64,000 nucleotides of DNA, taken from assembly GCF_000003815.2 (NCBI RefSeq), contig NC_049993.1:1066820-1130819 (forward strand). The letters run 5' to 3'. This document shows positions 59,696 to 63,684 of this stretch, piece after piece (position 1 is the first letter of the stretch; the number at the start of each line of letters is the position of its first letter). The notes below the pieces were generated by a model, which saw only the letters and a list, made by a program, of their open reading frames with translations, made no database searches and was not told where the DNA came from. Both the position numbers and the translations under genes were made by a program. This stretch comes from Branchiostoma floridae. Taxonomy: Eukaryota; Chordata; Leptocardii; Amphioxiformes; Branchiostomatidae.

Positions 59696-62391
59696 TTTCT
59701 CCTTACTTCCGCTTGTGACAAGTCATAGCTTAGATCAGATATTAGCTGTTATTGCAAGTATGTGCACATGTTTTTCTCGTGCACAATTTTACAGGGCGAG
59801 TCTAAAGTATGGTGTAGTATCATGTGCGAGTAGTTCGACAAAAGGATACGGCAAAACATTATGTATTTTCTCTAGAATATAATGTTGCCTTTCTTATTTC
59901 TTTTTTTCTTTGTGTGTTGGTGGGCTGATTCACGTTTTTCAACATCAGGTCAGGTTTTTATGCCCAGACAAGACCTGTCCAAACCTGTCCAAACCGGCTA
60001 ACGTCCCTTTTTCAAACCGGAGCCCGGCCGAGCTGTTTTTTTGGAAACGGAAAATTGAAATGTATACGAAAAAGCATATACAAATGATGTCCACAACTAC
60101 TCTCTTTACGTCTTGTGTAGTTTTCTGTCTTTTATATCATGTTTGTCGTTCCTGAAAACTGCCCGGCCGGGCCCCGGTTTGGAAATGTGACGTAGGCCTA
60201 AGTTCCCGGCATGAAAGCCTGGCTAATATACATGTACGTTGAAAATCGCGAATCAGCACTCCCAAAAATATAATAATATTTTATTGCACATTCATGCCCA
60301 TGGGACTAATTACAAGTGAAGAAAGACTAGATACATGAAATGAATGAATTTGATCTAAACACATAGAGAATCTAAATTCTAACATACAAATATTAAGTGG
60401 ATGAATGTACATACGGTACAGAATAGGGTATTATGTAACTATTATGAGGTTTGACTTCTTATTTCAAGACAGTTGAAAATGAAATGCCCCAAGTATTCTA
60501 TGATAGATTGATTCGATAATCTCAATATAAACGCCTGTGCTCCCAAAAGGCTGCGAAAGAGGCTACGCAATTTTGCACAATCTTTGTCGATTCTATTCAC
60601 TATTCCAGTCACGAAACGATGCCGTAGCTTCGTACCTAGTGGATGCGATAATTAGACATGGCAACACAGACATATTTCCAGTTTGTTGGACCCGAGCCTA
60701 TAGCTGTCGGCTTACACCTGTGCAACGGAGCATGAAGTCTCTTTATTTCAACCGCGAAAGTCTGCCTTCCTTTCTTTCAATATGAATATGAACTACATTT
60801 CGTGTCCTATAAAGCTTATAGTTCTGTGATTCATATTTTTATCAAGAGGTCTTGACAAAAACTCCTTGGTTTTTCGAAGTGCTCTACATGTAAGTGCCTT
60901 TGAAATTTGCTAAATGGATTATTATAAGAGAAATATTTCCCGGGATACTATTGATACGTTGTACAAACAAAAAGACCGCATACGTGCGAAGTACGTAGGA
61001 GGTACGCGCATAGATGAGATTTTGACAGGTTAAAGAGGTAAGCCTGATTACTTAGGTTGCGTCTTACGTTCTGGAGACGTTGCCGGCCTCCCGGGGCGCG
61101 GTTAGTGTAAACACCAATCATCAAAGTAACGGGGGGGACGCTAATCAAGCAATCATACGTTCATTACGTGCGGGGGAGTGCCCGCGAGGCTCTATTGCTT
61201 TCACTCCGGAATTGAAGACTTCATTCTATAACAGGGAATTTATAGACAGAATATAACAACTCATAGTCAGTTTGATTGAATGAGAATTTCTACGACTTGT
61301 AAGCTACATGAAACTGTGCTTTCCAAGACTGCTGAGCTTTCTCATAGCCAGTTTGAACAGTGAATTTATAGAATAAATTATAAATATATGTTTGAACAGT
61401 GAATTTATAGAATGAATACGACAACCCCTAGTCGCAGTTTGAATGAGAAATTTCACGACGTGTAAACTACATGTACATGAGACTGTGCTTTGCGAAACTG
61501 CGCATGCAGTGCTTTCGCACCAAACTCCTCTCGTAGCTGTGCTAGAATGAAGACCAAACTCCCACCTAACGGTTATACAGCGTGTTATTACTGGAGCGAA
61601 ATGTCCAGCGACAGGCTCATTACAGTGGAGGACAAATGAAATGGCAAATTTTCAGTGATCGAGTCTAAATTTTTTTAAGGATCCTTTAAAAAGCAATTGC
61701 GTCGTACGTTGATCGGTATTGTTGTGCTGTGTACTACTATGTTTTCTTATCATAATCGTGTATGTAGGTACGCTCGGACTGCCAATTGTGTTACAAAAAA
61801 CATTTTCTAGTCACTTTGGCAGAAAGATATAACGATCTCCTCCAAGAAAAACAACGCTTTGTCTCCAAGAGCCGAATGTACGTGCCGGCAGGAATTCCAA
61901 CCGGTGGCACCCCAGACATAATTGCATGTTTACTCATTAATAACCATGACTTTTTTTACACGTTTGCAAAAAAAAAAGACGCAACAAATCGCCCATTGTT
62001 GAAACAGGGTCTCAAAATGTGGAGTTATCTAGATGATGACGTTTTCAAACATACACTGCTCTAATGCGAATCATGACCCGTTACAAAACAGTGCGGTTGT
62101 CCAGCGTTAAGTCAGACATGCACTGACCAGAAAATAATCTACAGTCTTCATACAGACGCCAACGCACACAAAAATGTTTGATGGAAGTCTACATTCACCA
62201 AATGACGGCGTACAATGCTGGCCTCGCCTAGAAAGAAGCGGGCACCGCGGCTAGTTAAAAACACCTTTGTGAAAACACATATGGGTTTGATAAATATACT
62301 AGTAGCTAAGAAGAAGGATTGAAACGACAAAATAACGGGAATAACTTACGCCCAGGATGTATAAAACGTAGCCAATGTGACTGCTCCTCAT
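24181..62391 (-). CDS. Receptor-type guanylate cyclase (membrane GC), multi-exon, at least 21 coding exons
   Basis: Twenty-one exons with GT/AG borders and matching phases give about 894 residues. In order these are: signal peptide ([22 protein letters not shown]), a small extracellular domain with paired cysteines, a juxtamembrane segment ([20 protein letters not shown]), a kinase-homology domain (VAIKK lysine kept; HGRLKSSN for HRD; DYG for DFG), a dimerisation linker ([16 protein letters not shown]), then a full class III cyclase domain. The cyclase has metal-binding Asp in SDIVGFT and GDAYMVVSG, Glu in VETIGDA and Cys in [14 protein letters not shown], both specifying GTP. It should convert GTP to cGMP, and ligand binding outside the cell is inferred. 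The transmembrane exon and one kinase-homology exon (about 30 residues) were not found, and N gaps lie in both intervals. Exon 3 has an in-frame TGA inside a minisatellite. A C-terminal tail of about 155 residues, rich in Pro/Gln/Leu, is unlike known receptors. The extracellular part is not the long ANF-receptor fold, so the ligand is unknown. Confidence 0.93.
24400..24566. mobile_element. MITE with TAATCTCCAAGCAGATCCTA ends
   Basis: TAATCTCCAAGCAGATCCTA at the left faces TAGGATCTGCTTGGAGATTA at the right, a near-perfect TIR of about 23 bp, 167 bp in total, with no coding sequence. It lies in the last intron of the cyclase gene. Confidence 0.85.
24737..25174 (-). CDS. Guanylate cyclase exon 20 (end of catalytic domain and Pro/Gln/Leu-rich tail)
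   Basis: Acceptor TGTTTCCTCCAG, donor TTAAAG|GTGAGA. It starts [16 protein letters not shown] (the KGKG..TYWL.G end of the cyclase domain). About 130 residues follow, rich in Pro, Leu, Ser and Gln with no domain I recognise. The tail repeatedly carries PxxP-like pairs ([14 protein letters not shown]). Phase 0 in and out. Confidence 0.92.
25258..25350. mobile_element. Fragment of the GGTCCAGGTCC family
   Basis: A GTACCGGTACGG end, then repeated AGGTCCAGGTCCGGTTCAGG and its inverse, as in the longer element at 43015-43440. Confidence 0.55.
25497..25870. mobile_element. TIR element of the TATGGATGACA family, copy
   Basis: The left end ACTTAATGATATGGATGACA and the right end GATGACATCCATGTAGTCAA are imperfect inverse repeats. 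Internally it has GTTTGGCCGTAAAAAA and a 'GCTGCTTTGTACGGTTTACA' stretch shared with 33985-34590. Single ends of the same family lie at about 4066, 21900, 24680, 31340, 54166 and 55925. Confidence 0.6.
26240..26665. mobile_element. MITE with ATCTAGACACAGTTTTT ends
   Basis: ACGATCTAGACACAGTTTTT at the left and AAAAACTGTGTCTAGATTGG at the right are inverse repeats. Internal short direct repeats (CCCGATAGCTTA; CCCCAATAGCTTAGCA) lie at about 26396-26462. No transposase found. Confidence 0.7.
26706..26797 (-). CDS. Guanylate cyclase exon 19 (catalytic C-terminal part)
   Basis: Acceptor TTTCCCCCAG, donor ATCAAG|GTTGGA. It encodes [31 protein letters not shown], equivalent to 'ALKIH.S..T...L...GG(Y/F)....RG.(V/I).(I/V)KG'. 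Phase 1 in, 0 out. Confidence 0.95.
27068..28225. mobile_element. Large foldback structure (CACCAATTTTC/GAAAATTGG arms)
   Basis: The left arm (GTGAATGTGGCCTATAACGG, GTGAATGTTGGTAAAAATT) is the inverse of the right arm (AATTTTTACCAACATTCACC, CATTATAGGCCACATTCACC), about 1.1 kb apart. Near the middle is a perfect 22-bp palindrome at about 27785-27806 (CAAGGAGGTTATAACCTCCTTG). No open frame inside is recognisable. Confidence 0.6.
28932..29030 (-). CDS. Guanylate cyclase exon 18 (catalytic, purine Cys, Asn and Arg)
   Basis: Acceptor CTTGTTTCAG, donor GGAAG|GTAAGA. It encodes [33 protein letters not shown], with the GTP-specifying Cys (YCLFGD) and the transition-state Asn and Arg (VNTASR). Phase 1 in and out. 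Confidence 0.97.
29819..29971 (-). CDS. Guanylate cyclase exon 17 (catalytic core)
   Basis: Acceptor ACTCTTTCCCAG, donor CTCAG|GTATGT. It encodes [20 protein letters not shown], then [31 protein letters not shown]. The second metal Asp is in GDAYMVVSG, shared with exon 16. Phase 1 in and out. Confidence 0.97.
30493..30632 (-). CDS. Guanylate cyclase exon 16 (catalytic, first metal Asp and guanine Glu)
   Basis: Acceptor CTGTGTTTCACAG, donor GCAT|GTAAGA. It encodes [20 protein letters not shown] then [20 protein letters not shown] and VETIGDA. It contains the first metal-binding Asp (SDIVGF) and the Glu that recognises guanine (VETIGD). Phase 2 in, 1 out. Confidence 0.97.
30664..30797. mobile_element. 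134-bp foldback/MITE beside exon 16 acceptor
   Basis: AATACAACACGGTGTATTCC at the left faces GGAATACACTATGTTGTATT at the right. The centre is GC-rich with nested inverted repeats (CGCCCGAAGGCCGGAGGGTG). It lies only about 30 bp upstream of the acceptor of cyclase exon 16. Confidence 0.75.
31371..31458 (-). CDS. Guanylate cyclase exon 15 (linker to catalytic domain)
   Basis: Acceptor CAACCACGATAG, donor TTCAG|GTAAGG. Encodes [36 protein letters not shown] is family-typical; GFAAC for the usual FD.V is a variation. Phase 1 in, 2 out. Confidence 0.95.
32583..32956. mobile_element. TIR element CAGGGCTCGAAAT...ATTTCGAGCCCTG (copy 2, GTGCACCCA interior)
   Basis: Clear inverse ends. The interior is dominated by GTGCACCCA units near both ends. 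AATGA flanks both sides (5 bp), weaker than the 8-bp duplication of the copy at 41616. Same termini as copies at 22348, 41616 and 48845 but a different interior. Confidence 0.8.
33001..33222. mobile_element. MITE with GTAACACTAGTTCACCTTTA ends
   Basis: GTAACACTAGTTCACCTTTA then TTCGTGGGGTAACCT at the left, and AGGTTACCCCGCGAATAAAG then GTGAACTTACGTTAC at the right, form TIRs of about 37 bp. An internal inverted pair CCACCGTC / GACGGTGG is also present. It ends a few bases from the exon 14 splice donor. Confidence 0.85.
33236..33329 (-). CDS. Guanylate cyclase exon 14 (signalling-helix coiled coil)
   Basis: Acceptor TACTTTAACAG, donor CTATA|GTAAGT. It encodes [31 protein letters not shown], the conserved dimerisation linker. 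Phase 0 in, 1 out. A foldback element (33001-33222) ends about 7 bp past the donor hexamer. Confidence 0.95.
33985..34590. mobile_element. TIR element of the TATGGATGACA family containing a LINE-like 3' end
   Basis: The left end TTGTTGATTTGATTATATGA and the right end GGATGTCATCCATGTAGTTA (then AATCAATACAA) are imperfect inverse repeats. Inside, 34243-34330 is the inverse of a LINE 3' tail (AGACCTTTATTGTACAGTTT), suggesting a nested insertion. Confidence 0.55.
35395..35514 (-). CDS. Guanylate cyclase exon 13 (end of kinase-homology domain)
   Basis: Acceptor CTTCTTATAG, donor AACTTG|GTAGGT. It encodes [40 protein letters not shown], the RCW...RPTF motif. Phase 0 in, 0 out. Confidence 0.93.
35935..36034. 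other. Assembly gap (100 N)
   Basis: Exactly 100 N, a conventional placeholder for unknown length. It lies in the interval 35515-36513 where a phase 0-0 kinase-homology exon is expected. Confidence 0.99.
36514..36565 (-). CDS. Guanylate cyclase exon 12 (kinase-homology)
   Basis: Acceptor TGTTTCCTTAG, donor CCG|GTGAGT. It encodes [18 protein letters not shown], matching YSFG(I/V)IL.E(I/L). Phase 2 in, 0 out. The next recovered exon begins about 30 residues too late, so a phase 0-0 exon is missing. Confidence 0.9.
37303..37444 (-). CDS. Guanylate cyclase exon 11 (kinase-homology activation segment)
   Basis: Acceptor GACTTCCCAG, donor CTACAG|GTACCG. It starts DYGLQIF (DFG equivalent) and includes [21 protein letters not shown], comparable to the APE and DVYSF region. 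Phase 1 in, 2 out. Confidence 0.93.
37535..37855. mobile_element. Dispersed TIR element, second copy (cf. 17325-17720)
   Basis: It shares the end CAGGCTTGTAGCTAGGATTT, the internal CATCCCTGGTCAATCAGAAT and TTCTCCCCAGAG, and the end CTGGCTAAAAGCCTG with the RAMAC-intron copy. Confidence 0.65.
38195..38316 (-). CDS. Guanylate cyclase exon 10 (pseudokinase catalytic loop)
   Basis: Acceptor CTTTCTTCCTCAG, donor TTTCAG|GTAGGT. Encodes [48 protein letters not shown] replaces the catalytic HRDLKxxN, so no phosphotransfer is expected; this is normal for the family. Phase 2 in, 1 out. Confidence 0.94.
38911..39054 (-). CDS. Guanylate cyclase exon 9 (kinase-homology hinge)
   Basis: Acceptor TGTTTTGCAG, donor TTCAG|GTAAGG. 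It encodes [47 protein letters not shown], with the hinge motif TEYCPKGSL typical of receptor cyclases. Phase 2 in, 2 out. Confidence 0.93.
39555..39725 (-). mobile_element. tRNA-derived SINE-like copy
   Basis: On the - strand the TGTGTGGTGTAACAGCAAGG head and GAGGTCCTGGCTTC box-B-like region are followed by GGAAAGGCACTTTCCTAACT. The same tail, with GGGAAAGGCACTTTACACGA, occurs at 55605-55770, so the two are one family. Confidence 0.6.
39725..40060 (-). repeat. Dispersed repeat of about 315-335 bp (copy B)
   Basis: Inverse-orientation counterpart of 18115-18430; see that entry for shared blocks. It lies in the intron between cyclase exons 8 and 9 and ends about 55 bp past the exon 8 donor. 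Confidence 0.75.
40114..40200 (-). CDS. Guanylate cyclase exon 8 (kinase-homology N-lobe, VAIKK lysine)
   Basis: Acceptor TATGCCCACAG, donor GTCAG|GTGGGA. Encodes [29 protein letters not shown], including the ATP-site lysine equivalent. Phase 2 in, 2 out. Confidence 0.9.
40698..40842 (-). CDS. Guanylate cyclase exon 7 (start of kinase-homology domain)
   Basis: Acceptor GTTGCCAG, donor ATCTT|GTAAGG. Encodes [20 protein letters not shown], a Ser/Thr/Asn-rich stretch, then [13 protein letters not shown] leading into the N-lobe. Phase 1 in, 2 out. The Ser/Thr cluster resembles the phosphorylated juxtamembrane segment of natriuretic peptide receptors (inference). Confidence 0.88.
40880..41340 (+). 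mobile_element. Degenerate Penelope-like element fragment
   Basis: It shares with 50640-51245 the phrases TCAGAGCTTCTAACTGGAGT, AATTGACTGGGAGGGGGCCA, AAGGTTATAGACAGGGAAGA, TTCTCGCCGCAAAAG and GCCACCTACATCGGCTACAT. Multiple stops break the frame. It appears as one repeat end, a remnant coding part and the other end. Confidence 0.6.
41616..41933. mobile_element. hAT-like MITE with perfect 8-bp target duplication
   Basis: The ends are CAGGGCACTAGCCAGC and GCTGGCTAGAGCCCTG. The element is flanked on both sides by ATGTATAG (41608-41615 and 41934-41941), a perfect 8-bp duplication, as produced by hAT transposases. The interior (TTTCCGTCAATTGACGGAAA palindrome) has no transposase. Confidence 0.88.
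42318..42390 (-). CDS. Guanylate cyclase exon 6 (cytoplasmic juxtamembrane)
   Basis: Acceptor TTTGTATTTCAG, donor CCAG|GTATGT. It encodes [24 protein letters not shown], the conserved segment just inside the membrane in receptor guanylate cyclases. Phase 0 in, 1 out. Confidence 0.9.
42596..42674 (-). tRNA. tRNA-like sequence or tRNA pseudogene with Pol III boxes and T-run
   Basis: On the - strand, box A TGGCCGAGCGGTC and box B GGTTCGAACCC are both close to consensus, spaced as in a tRNA with a long variable arm. They are followed by a long T run (Pol III terminator). The acceptor stem does not pair well (AGCCAGC against the 3' side) and the anticodon stem is weak, so no isotype is assigned. 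A tRNA pseudogene or SINE head is more likely than a functional tRNA. Confidence 0.5.
43015..43440. mobile_element. TIR element with (AGGTCCAGGTCC) subterminal repeats
   Basis: Begins with CCGGTTCAGAAAATTCAGGT and repeated AGGTCCAGGTCCGG. It ends with CAGGTCCGG(TTTT)CTGGACC and CACCGGTACACCGTACCCAC. The GTACCGGTACGG end also appears at 25258, so it is the same family. Confidence 0.55.
43715..43976. other. Assembly gap (262 N)
   Basis: 262 N directly abutting a 63-bp tandem repeat, so probably unresolved repeat. It lies in the intron where the missing transmembrane exon of the cyclase should be. Confidence 0.99.
43977..44275. repeat. 63-bp minisatellite, about 4.7 copies visible, open in coding frames
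   Basis: GCTGCACATGTTAGCATATC lands at 43981, 44043, 44106, 44169 and 44232 (period 63; one 62). On the - strand it reads as a 21-residue Cys/Asp-rich repeat ([20 protein letters not shown] plus N). Another frame on + is also open, as expected when the period is a multiple of three. The array runs into the N gap, so copy number is unknown. Confidence 0.9.
44539..44755 (-). CDS. Guanylate cyclase exon 5 (membrane-proximal extracellular beta-rich domain)
   Basis: Acceptor TTACCCCACAG, donor ACAA|GTCAGT. It encodes [20 protein letters not shown] and [20 protein letters not shown], then ends [23 protein letters not shown]. It contains an N-glycosylation sequon (NWT) and one Cys. Phase 0 in and 1 out, so an exon with phase 1 in and 0 out (the transmembrane exon) is required before exon 6 and was not found. 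Confidence 0.9.
46565..47065. mobile_element. Foldback element, about 165-bp arms
   Basis: The left arm (GCGTTTCCTGTTTCAGTCCT ... AAATGCATGAGGACACTTGT) is the inverse of the right arm (ACAAGTGTCCTCATGCATTT ... AGGACTGAAACAGGAAACAC). The spacer is about 165 bp. No open frame of note. Confidence 0.85.
47829..48040. mobile_element. MITE with ACTGTAAATG...CACTTACAG ends, copy 2
   Basis: Diverged second copy of the 13830-14041 element: TACTGTAAATGCGGCCACTT at the start and a TGCACTTACAGTG end, with the internal order TTGCGGTGGCC / CACCGTGAACTTAAA / CTACCACGAAATTAAATCCC preserved. Confidence 0.75.
48255..48652. mobile_element. MITE with GGCGGCCATGATAGAT ends
   Basis: GGCGGCGGCCATGATAGATT then AATGAGGCAAA at the left, and TTTGCCTCATTGAATTC then ATCTATCATGGCCGCCGCG at the right, give TIRs of about 50 bp. 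Total is about 395 bp, with no transposase. Confidence 0.85.
48655..48770 (+). other. Possible exon-derived fragment, unrecognised
   Basis: GAAGTTCTACGTGACAGTTT and following bases read [29 protein letters not shown] in one frame, with GC-richer codon use than the flanks. No splice sites were convincingly placed, and I do not recognise the protein. It could be a captured gene fragment next to the MITE. Confidence 0.2.
48845..49189. mobile_element. TIR element CAGGGCT...ATTTCGAGCCCTG (copy 4, GCAGGT interior)
   Basis: The interior is the inverse of the copy at 22348-22640 (GTTGAGGAACCATTGCTA; ACCCAGTACATGAACCAGTA). Flanked by AACTG on both sides (5 bp). Confidence 0.8.
49864..50044. mobile_element. 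MITE with TAGAAGTCAGTTAATTGCAC ends
   Basis: CAGTAGAAGTCAGTTAATTG at the left faces CAATTAAGCGGCTTCTTCTG at the right. The two halves also occur separately at about 26106-26200 (AGAAGCCAGTTAATTGCACA) and 25352-25406 (GTGCAATTAAGCGGCTTTAC), that is, about 0.7 kb apart and in swapped order. It ends about 15 bp from the exon 4 donor. Confidence 0.8.
50065..50185 (-). CDS. Guanylate cyclase exon 4 (Cys-rich extracellular)
   Basis: Acceptor CCTATTAAAG, donor AAAGT|GTAAGT. It encodes [20 protein letters not shown] then [20 protein letters not shown], with phase 2 in and 0 out. Five cysteines (C.H..CP; CC; C) suggest a small disulfide-stabilised module. Confidence 0.9.
50254..50611. mobile_element. 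TIR element (AGAGTTGTAGCCAGC...GCTGGCTACAACCCTG), copy 2
   Basis: The ends are inverse repeats. Shared interior with 23370-23735. A stretch in the interior, TCCGTCAAAGGACGGAAGGA, is a near palindrome. Confidence 0.75.
50636..51245 (-). mobile_element. Penelope-like element fragment flanked by about 205-bp inverted repeats
   Basis: 50636-50850 and 51040-51245 are long inverted copies (ATAGGACACAGGAATTTTCT on the left, inverse on the right; both with GCCGATGTAGGTGGCGCTTT). Between them, on the - strand (51115 to 50723), a frame reads [52 protein letters not shown]. That is the C-terminal end of a GIY-YIG-bearing Penelope-like retroelement protein as I know the family ('DW..A.ILDRE....R.IKE...IR....MNRD.G'). 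No RT domain is present. Inverted terminal repeats are typical of these elements. Confidence 0.7.
51793..52720 (-). repeat. Minisatellite of about 108 bp containing duplicated 3' part of exon 3
   Basis: Landmark GTTGTGACCTACTC recurs near 52092, 52204, 52312, 52421, 52529 and 52637, a period of 106-112 bp. On the - strand each unit reads (C)YYTFT(I/L)[11 protein letters not shown]-like codons, then CACGA|GTAGGTCACAAC (a splice donor), then TACTAACATGGTACTGACAT. Copy nearest the exon (52649-52720) is exon 3 itself. A degenerate seventh piece lies at about 51793-51850. The copy at 52092-52165 has an extra codon and a shifted end. Confidence 0.93.
52056..52068. repeat. Poly-C tract
   Basis: A run of C between GTCG and ATGCAGACC. 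Prone to sequencing length error. Confidence 0.9.
52649..52781 (-). CDS. Guanylate cyclase exon 3 (extracellular), with in-frame TGA at minisatellite junction
   Basis: Acceptor GATTGACAG, donor CACGA|GTAGGT. It encodes [23 protein letters not shown], then TGA (52711-52713), then [21 protein letters not shown], all in one frame, phase 1 in and 2 out. Phase fits exons 2 and 4. The TGA lies exactly where the upstream exon sequence meets the 108-bp minisatellite unit. A possible rescue is the weak donor AAC.GTGAC|GTGATT at about 52714, which leaves phase 2 and would join exon 4 in frame, omitting the repeat-encoded part. Confidence 0.75.
53053..53121. repeat. (CA)n microsatellite
   Basis: ACACAC-rich tract with A/G variants. 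His/Thr frames here are artefacts. Confidence 0.95.
54316..54348. repeat. (AT)n microsatellite
   Basis: Sixteen AT units; another short (AT)9 at 54778-54797. Confidence 0.95.
54901..55006 (-). CDS. Guanylate cyclase exon 2 (signal peptide end, mature N-terminus)
   Basis: Acceptor TTCGATTCCAG, donor GATG|GTAAGTG. Encodes [20 protein letters not shown] then [15 protein letters not shown], with phase 0 in and phase 1 out. The first eight residues complete the signal sequence, and two cysteines follow in the mature part. Confidence 0.85.
55605..55775 (-). mobile_element. tRNA-derived SINE-like copy
   Basis: On the - strand: GTCGTTTGGCCTAACTGCAG, GGTCCTGAGCTCAAATCC (box-B-like), then GGGAAAGGCACTTTACACGA and ACTTTCCCTTACTC. 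Same family as 39555-39725. Confidence 0.6.
58380..58665 (+). mobile_element. 3' end of a non-LTR retrotransposon (TTGCAATAAAACAT tail), copy 1
   Basis: ACTTCTGCTAAGATCATCGA onward matches 59060-59325 and the inverse of 60268-60525. It ends TTGCAATAAAACATTTC. Truncated 3' portion only. Confidence 0.65.
58860..59325 (+). mobile_element. 3' end of a non-LTR retrotransposon with RT C-terminal zinc-knuckle-like end
   Basis: From 58861 the frame reads [53 protein letters not shown]. This is the 'RIC..C....VE.E.HF...CP.Y...R..LF' ending typical of LINE reverse transcriptases, with stop at 59150-59152. Its 3' UTR ends GGGCAATAAAACAT. The same 3' UTR recurs at 58380 and, inverted, at 60268, with a short inverted end at about 57696. 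Confidence 0.75.
59605..59696. repeat. (TTTC)n microsatellite
   Basis: About 23 TTTC units. Confidence 0.97.
60268..60525 (-). mobile_element. 3' end of the same non-LTR retrotransposon, inverse orientation
   Basis: ATTTTATTGCACATTCATGC through AGTATTCTATGATAGATTGA is the inverse of 59060-59325 with scattered differences. Confidence 0.75.
62350..62391 (-). CDS. Guanylate cyclase exon 1 (start, signal peptide part 1)
   Basis: ATG at 62391 (A at -3) encodes [14 protein letters not shown] and ends GGC|GTAAGT, phase 0. Together with exon 2 it forms a hydrophobic signal peptide of about 22 residues. The start was chosen because exon 2 needs an upstream hydrophobic lead in phase 0 and this is the only candidate found, so an unseen 5' exon is possible. 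Confidence 0.7.
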
Positions 62392-62655
62392 GATGTAGGT
62401 CCGAGGCCCCACCTCAGGTAGGCTGAGGACCAGGTAAAAACGCGTGTATGAAGGACCACAGTTGGTCCCGTCTGACAATAAGCCAGAAGAAAATCACATC
62501 CTGCTTTGATATGGCCGCCCTGGTAATAACTTCGCCGAGATGTCAGACGCAAATATAACAAAATCATCAAGCCGAAAAAAATGGGGGCGGGCAAAACGTT
62601 GATTGGTCCACGAAATCGCATCACTGTTGCCATGGTGAGAGATTGGCAGTCAGCA
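62392..62655 (-). promoter_or_regulatory. Probable 5' UTR and promoter side of the guanylate cyclase gene
   Basis: On the - strand this lies immediately upstream of the exon 1 ATG. It is GC-richer than the flanks and contains GGCGGCCATATCAAAGCAGG. I find no TATA box. The transcription start is not determinable, and an upstream non-coding exon could exist. Confidence 0.3.
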
Positions 62656-62875
62656 ATGTGTTGGGAACATTGCAAAATACGTGGTTTTCATCTTTTCCCT
62701 GATATATTGTACGTTTCAAAACAAACTTATGTTGGGAACATTGCAAAATACGTGTTTTCCCCCCTTTCACTGTTATATTGTACGTTTTATAAACGAACTT
62801 ATGTCTGGAACATTGCAAAATACGTGTTTTTCACCTTTTCACTGTTATATTGTACGTTTTATAAATAAAACTAGA
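62655..62875. repeat. Tandem repeat, about 72-bp unit, three copies
   Basis: GGAACATTGCAAAATACGTG recurs at about 62665, 62737 and 62808, each followed by TTTTC(A/C)(T/C)C, then TATATTGTACGTTT. A partial fourth copy (CACTGTTATAATGTACGTTT) lies at about 63073. Confidence 0.85.
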
Positions 62876-63351
62876 AAGGCAACATTTTCGCGAAAATGCA
62901 GAAGTCGTCCCCGTGGTCCAATAATAACTACAATGCAGGCGATATAGTATTGAGTTCGATGAAGGAAAAAAAAAGTAGAGAGCCAACATTGTCGGGAAAA
63001 TGGAGAATGTTTCTCTCAGTTTCTCTCTCTGTGTCATTTGTGTAGGCAGTGTCAGTGGTATCAGAGGTATATCACTGTTATAATGTACGTTTTTAAAGAA
63101 AATTATGCATATCACATGGTTATGATGAAAATCGATTTGGGGTAAAAGATTGGATGCAAATCGAAATATGAAGACCATCAAAAACTTTTTTTTTAATTAG
63201 AACAAAAAAGCTTACCTTTGCTTGAATTATCTGCAATGTTATCGGATTTTCATGGGATTTGCAGCGTGAAAAAGTCAAATTGATTGATTTATTATGCAAA
63301 TGATGCCCAAATTTCCATAGTTTATACATTGTGTATTTTCAGTGCAAAACT

Positions 63352-63684
63352 TAAGCTAAGGGCACAACCCGCCGTACGTGCAATTTGTCCGTACGTTTTT
63401 TGGGAGGCCACGTCAACCACGTAGTTCTGAAAACGTTCAGGCTGTACAGGGCAGGCACGTCGCCCGTACTGGCACATACGGGGGGCGAATCCGCAGCCCG
63501 GTGGCACACAAAGTTTTGCCTGCAAGTAAAGTTCTACGGCGTGTCTGCGTGCTCCAAAATCCGTCAGATTCCCTACAAGTTCGTACGGAGGCGGCACTTA
63601 TCACTTACGGATCCCAAAAGATTGCCCACGTTTGGCACGTAGACAGCACGTATTTGCACGTACGGCGGGTTGTGCCCTTAGCTT
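63352..63684. mobile_element. 333-bp MITE with AAGCTAAGGGCACAACCCGC ends
   Basis: AAGCTAAGGGCACAACCCGC followed by CGTACGTGCAA at the left has a perfect inverse at the right (TTGCACGTACGGCGGGTTGT then GCCCTTAGCTT), a TIR of about 31 bp. The interior is rich in GTACG. Frames inside are not recognisable proteins. Confidence 0.9.

Noticed and set aside
61786-62064. 92-residue + strand frame starting [20 protein letters not shown]
   Set aside because: Superficially protein-like but not recognisable; contains a poly-A run and no conserved motif, so not listed as a gene.
62625-62642. X-box-like GTTGCCATGG upstream of the cyclase start
   Set aside because: Only the left half-site matches the consensus; the right half (GTGAG) does not.
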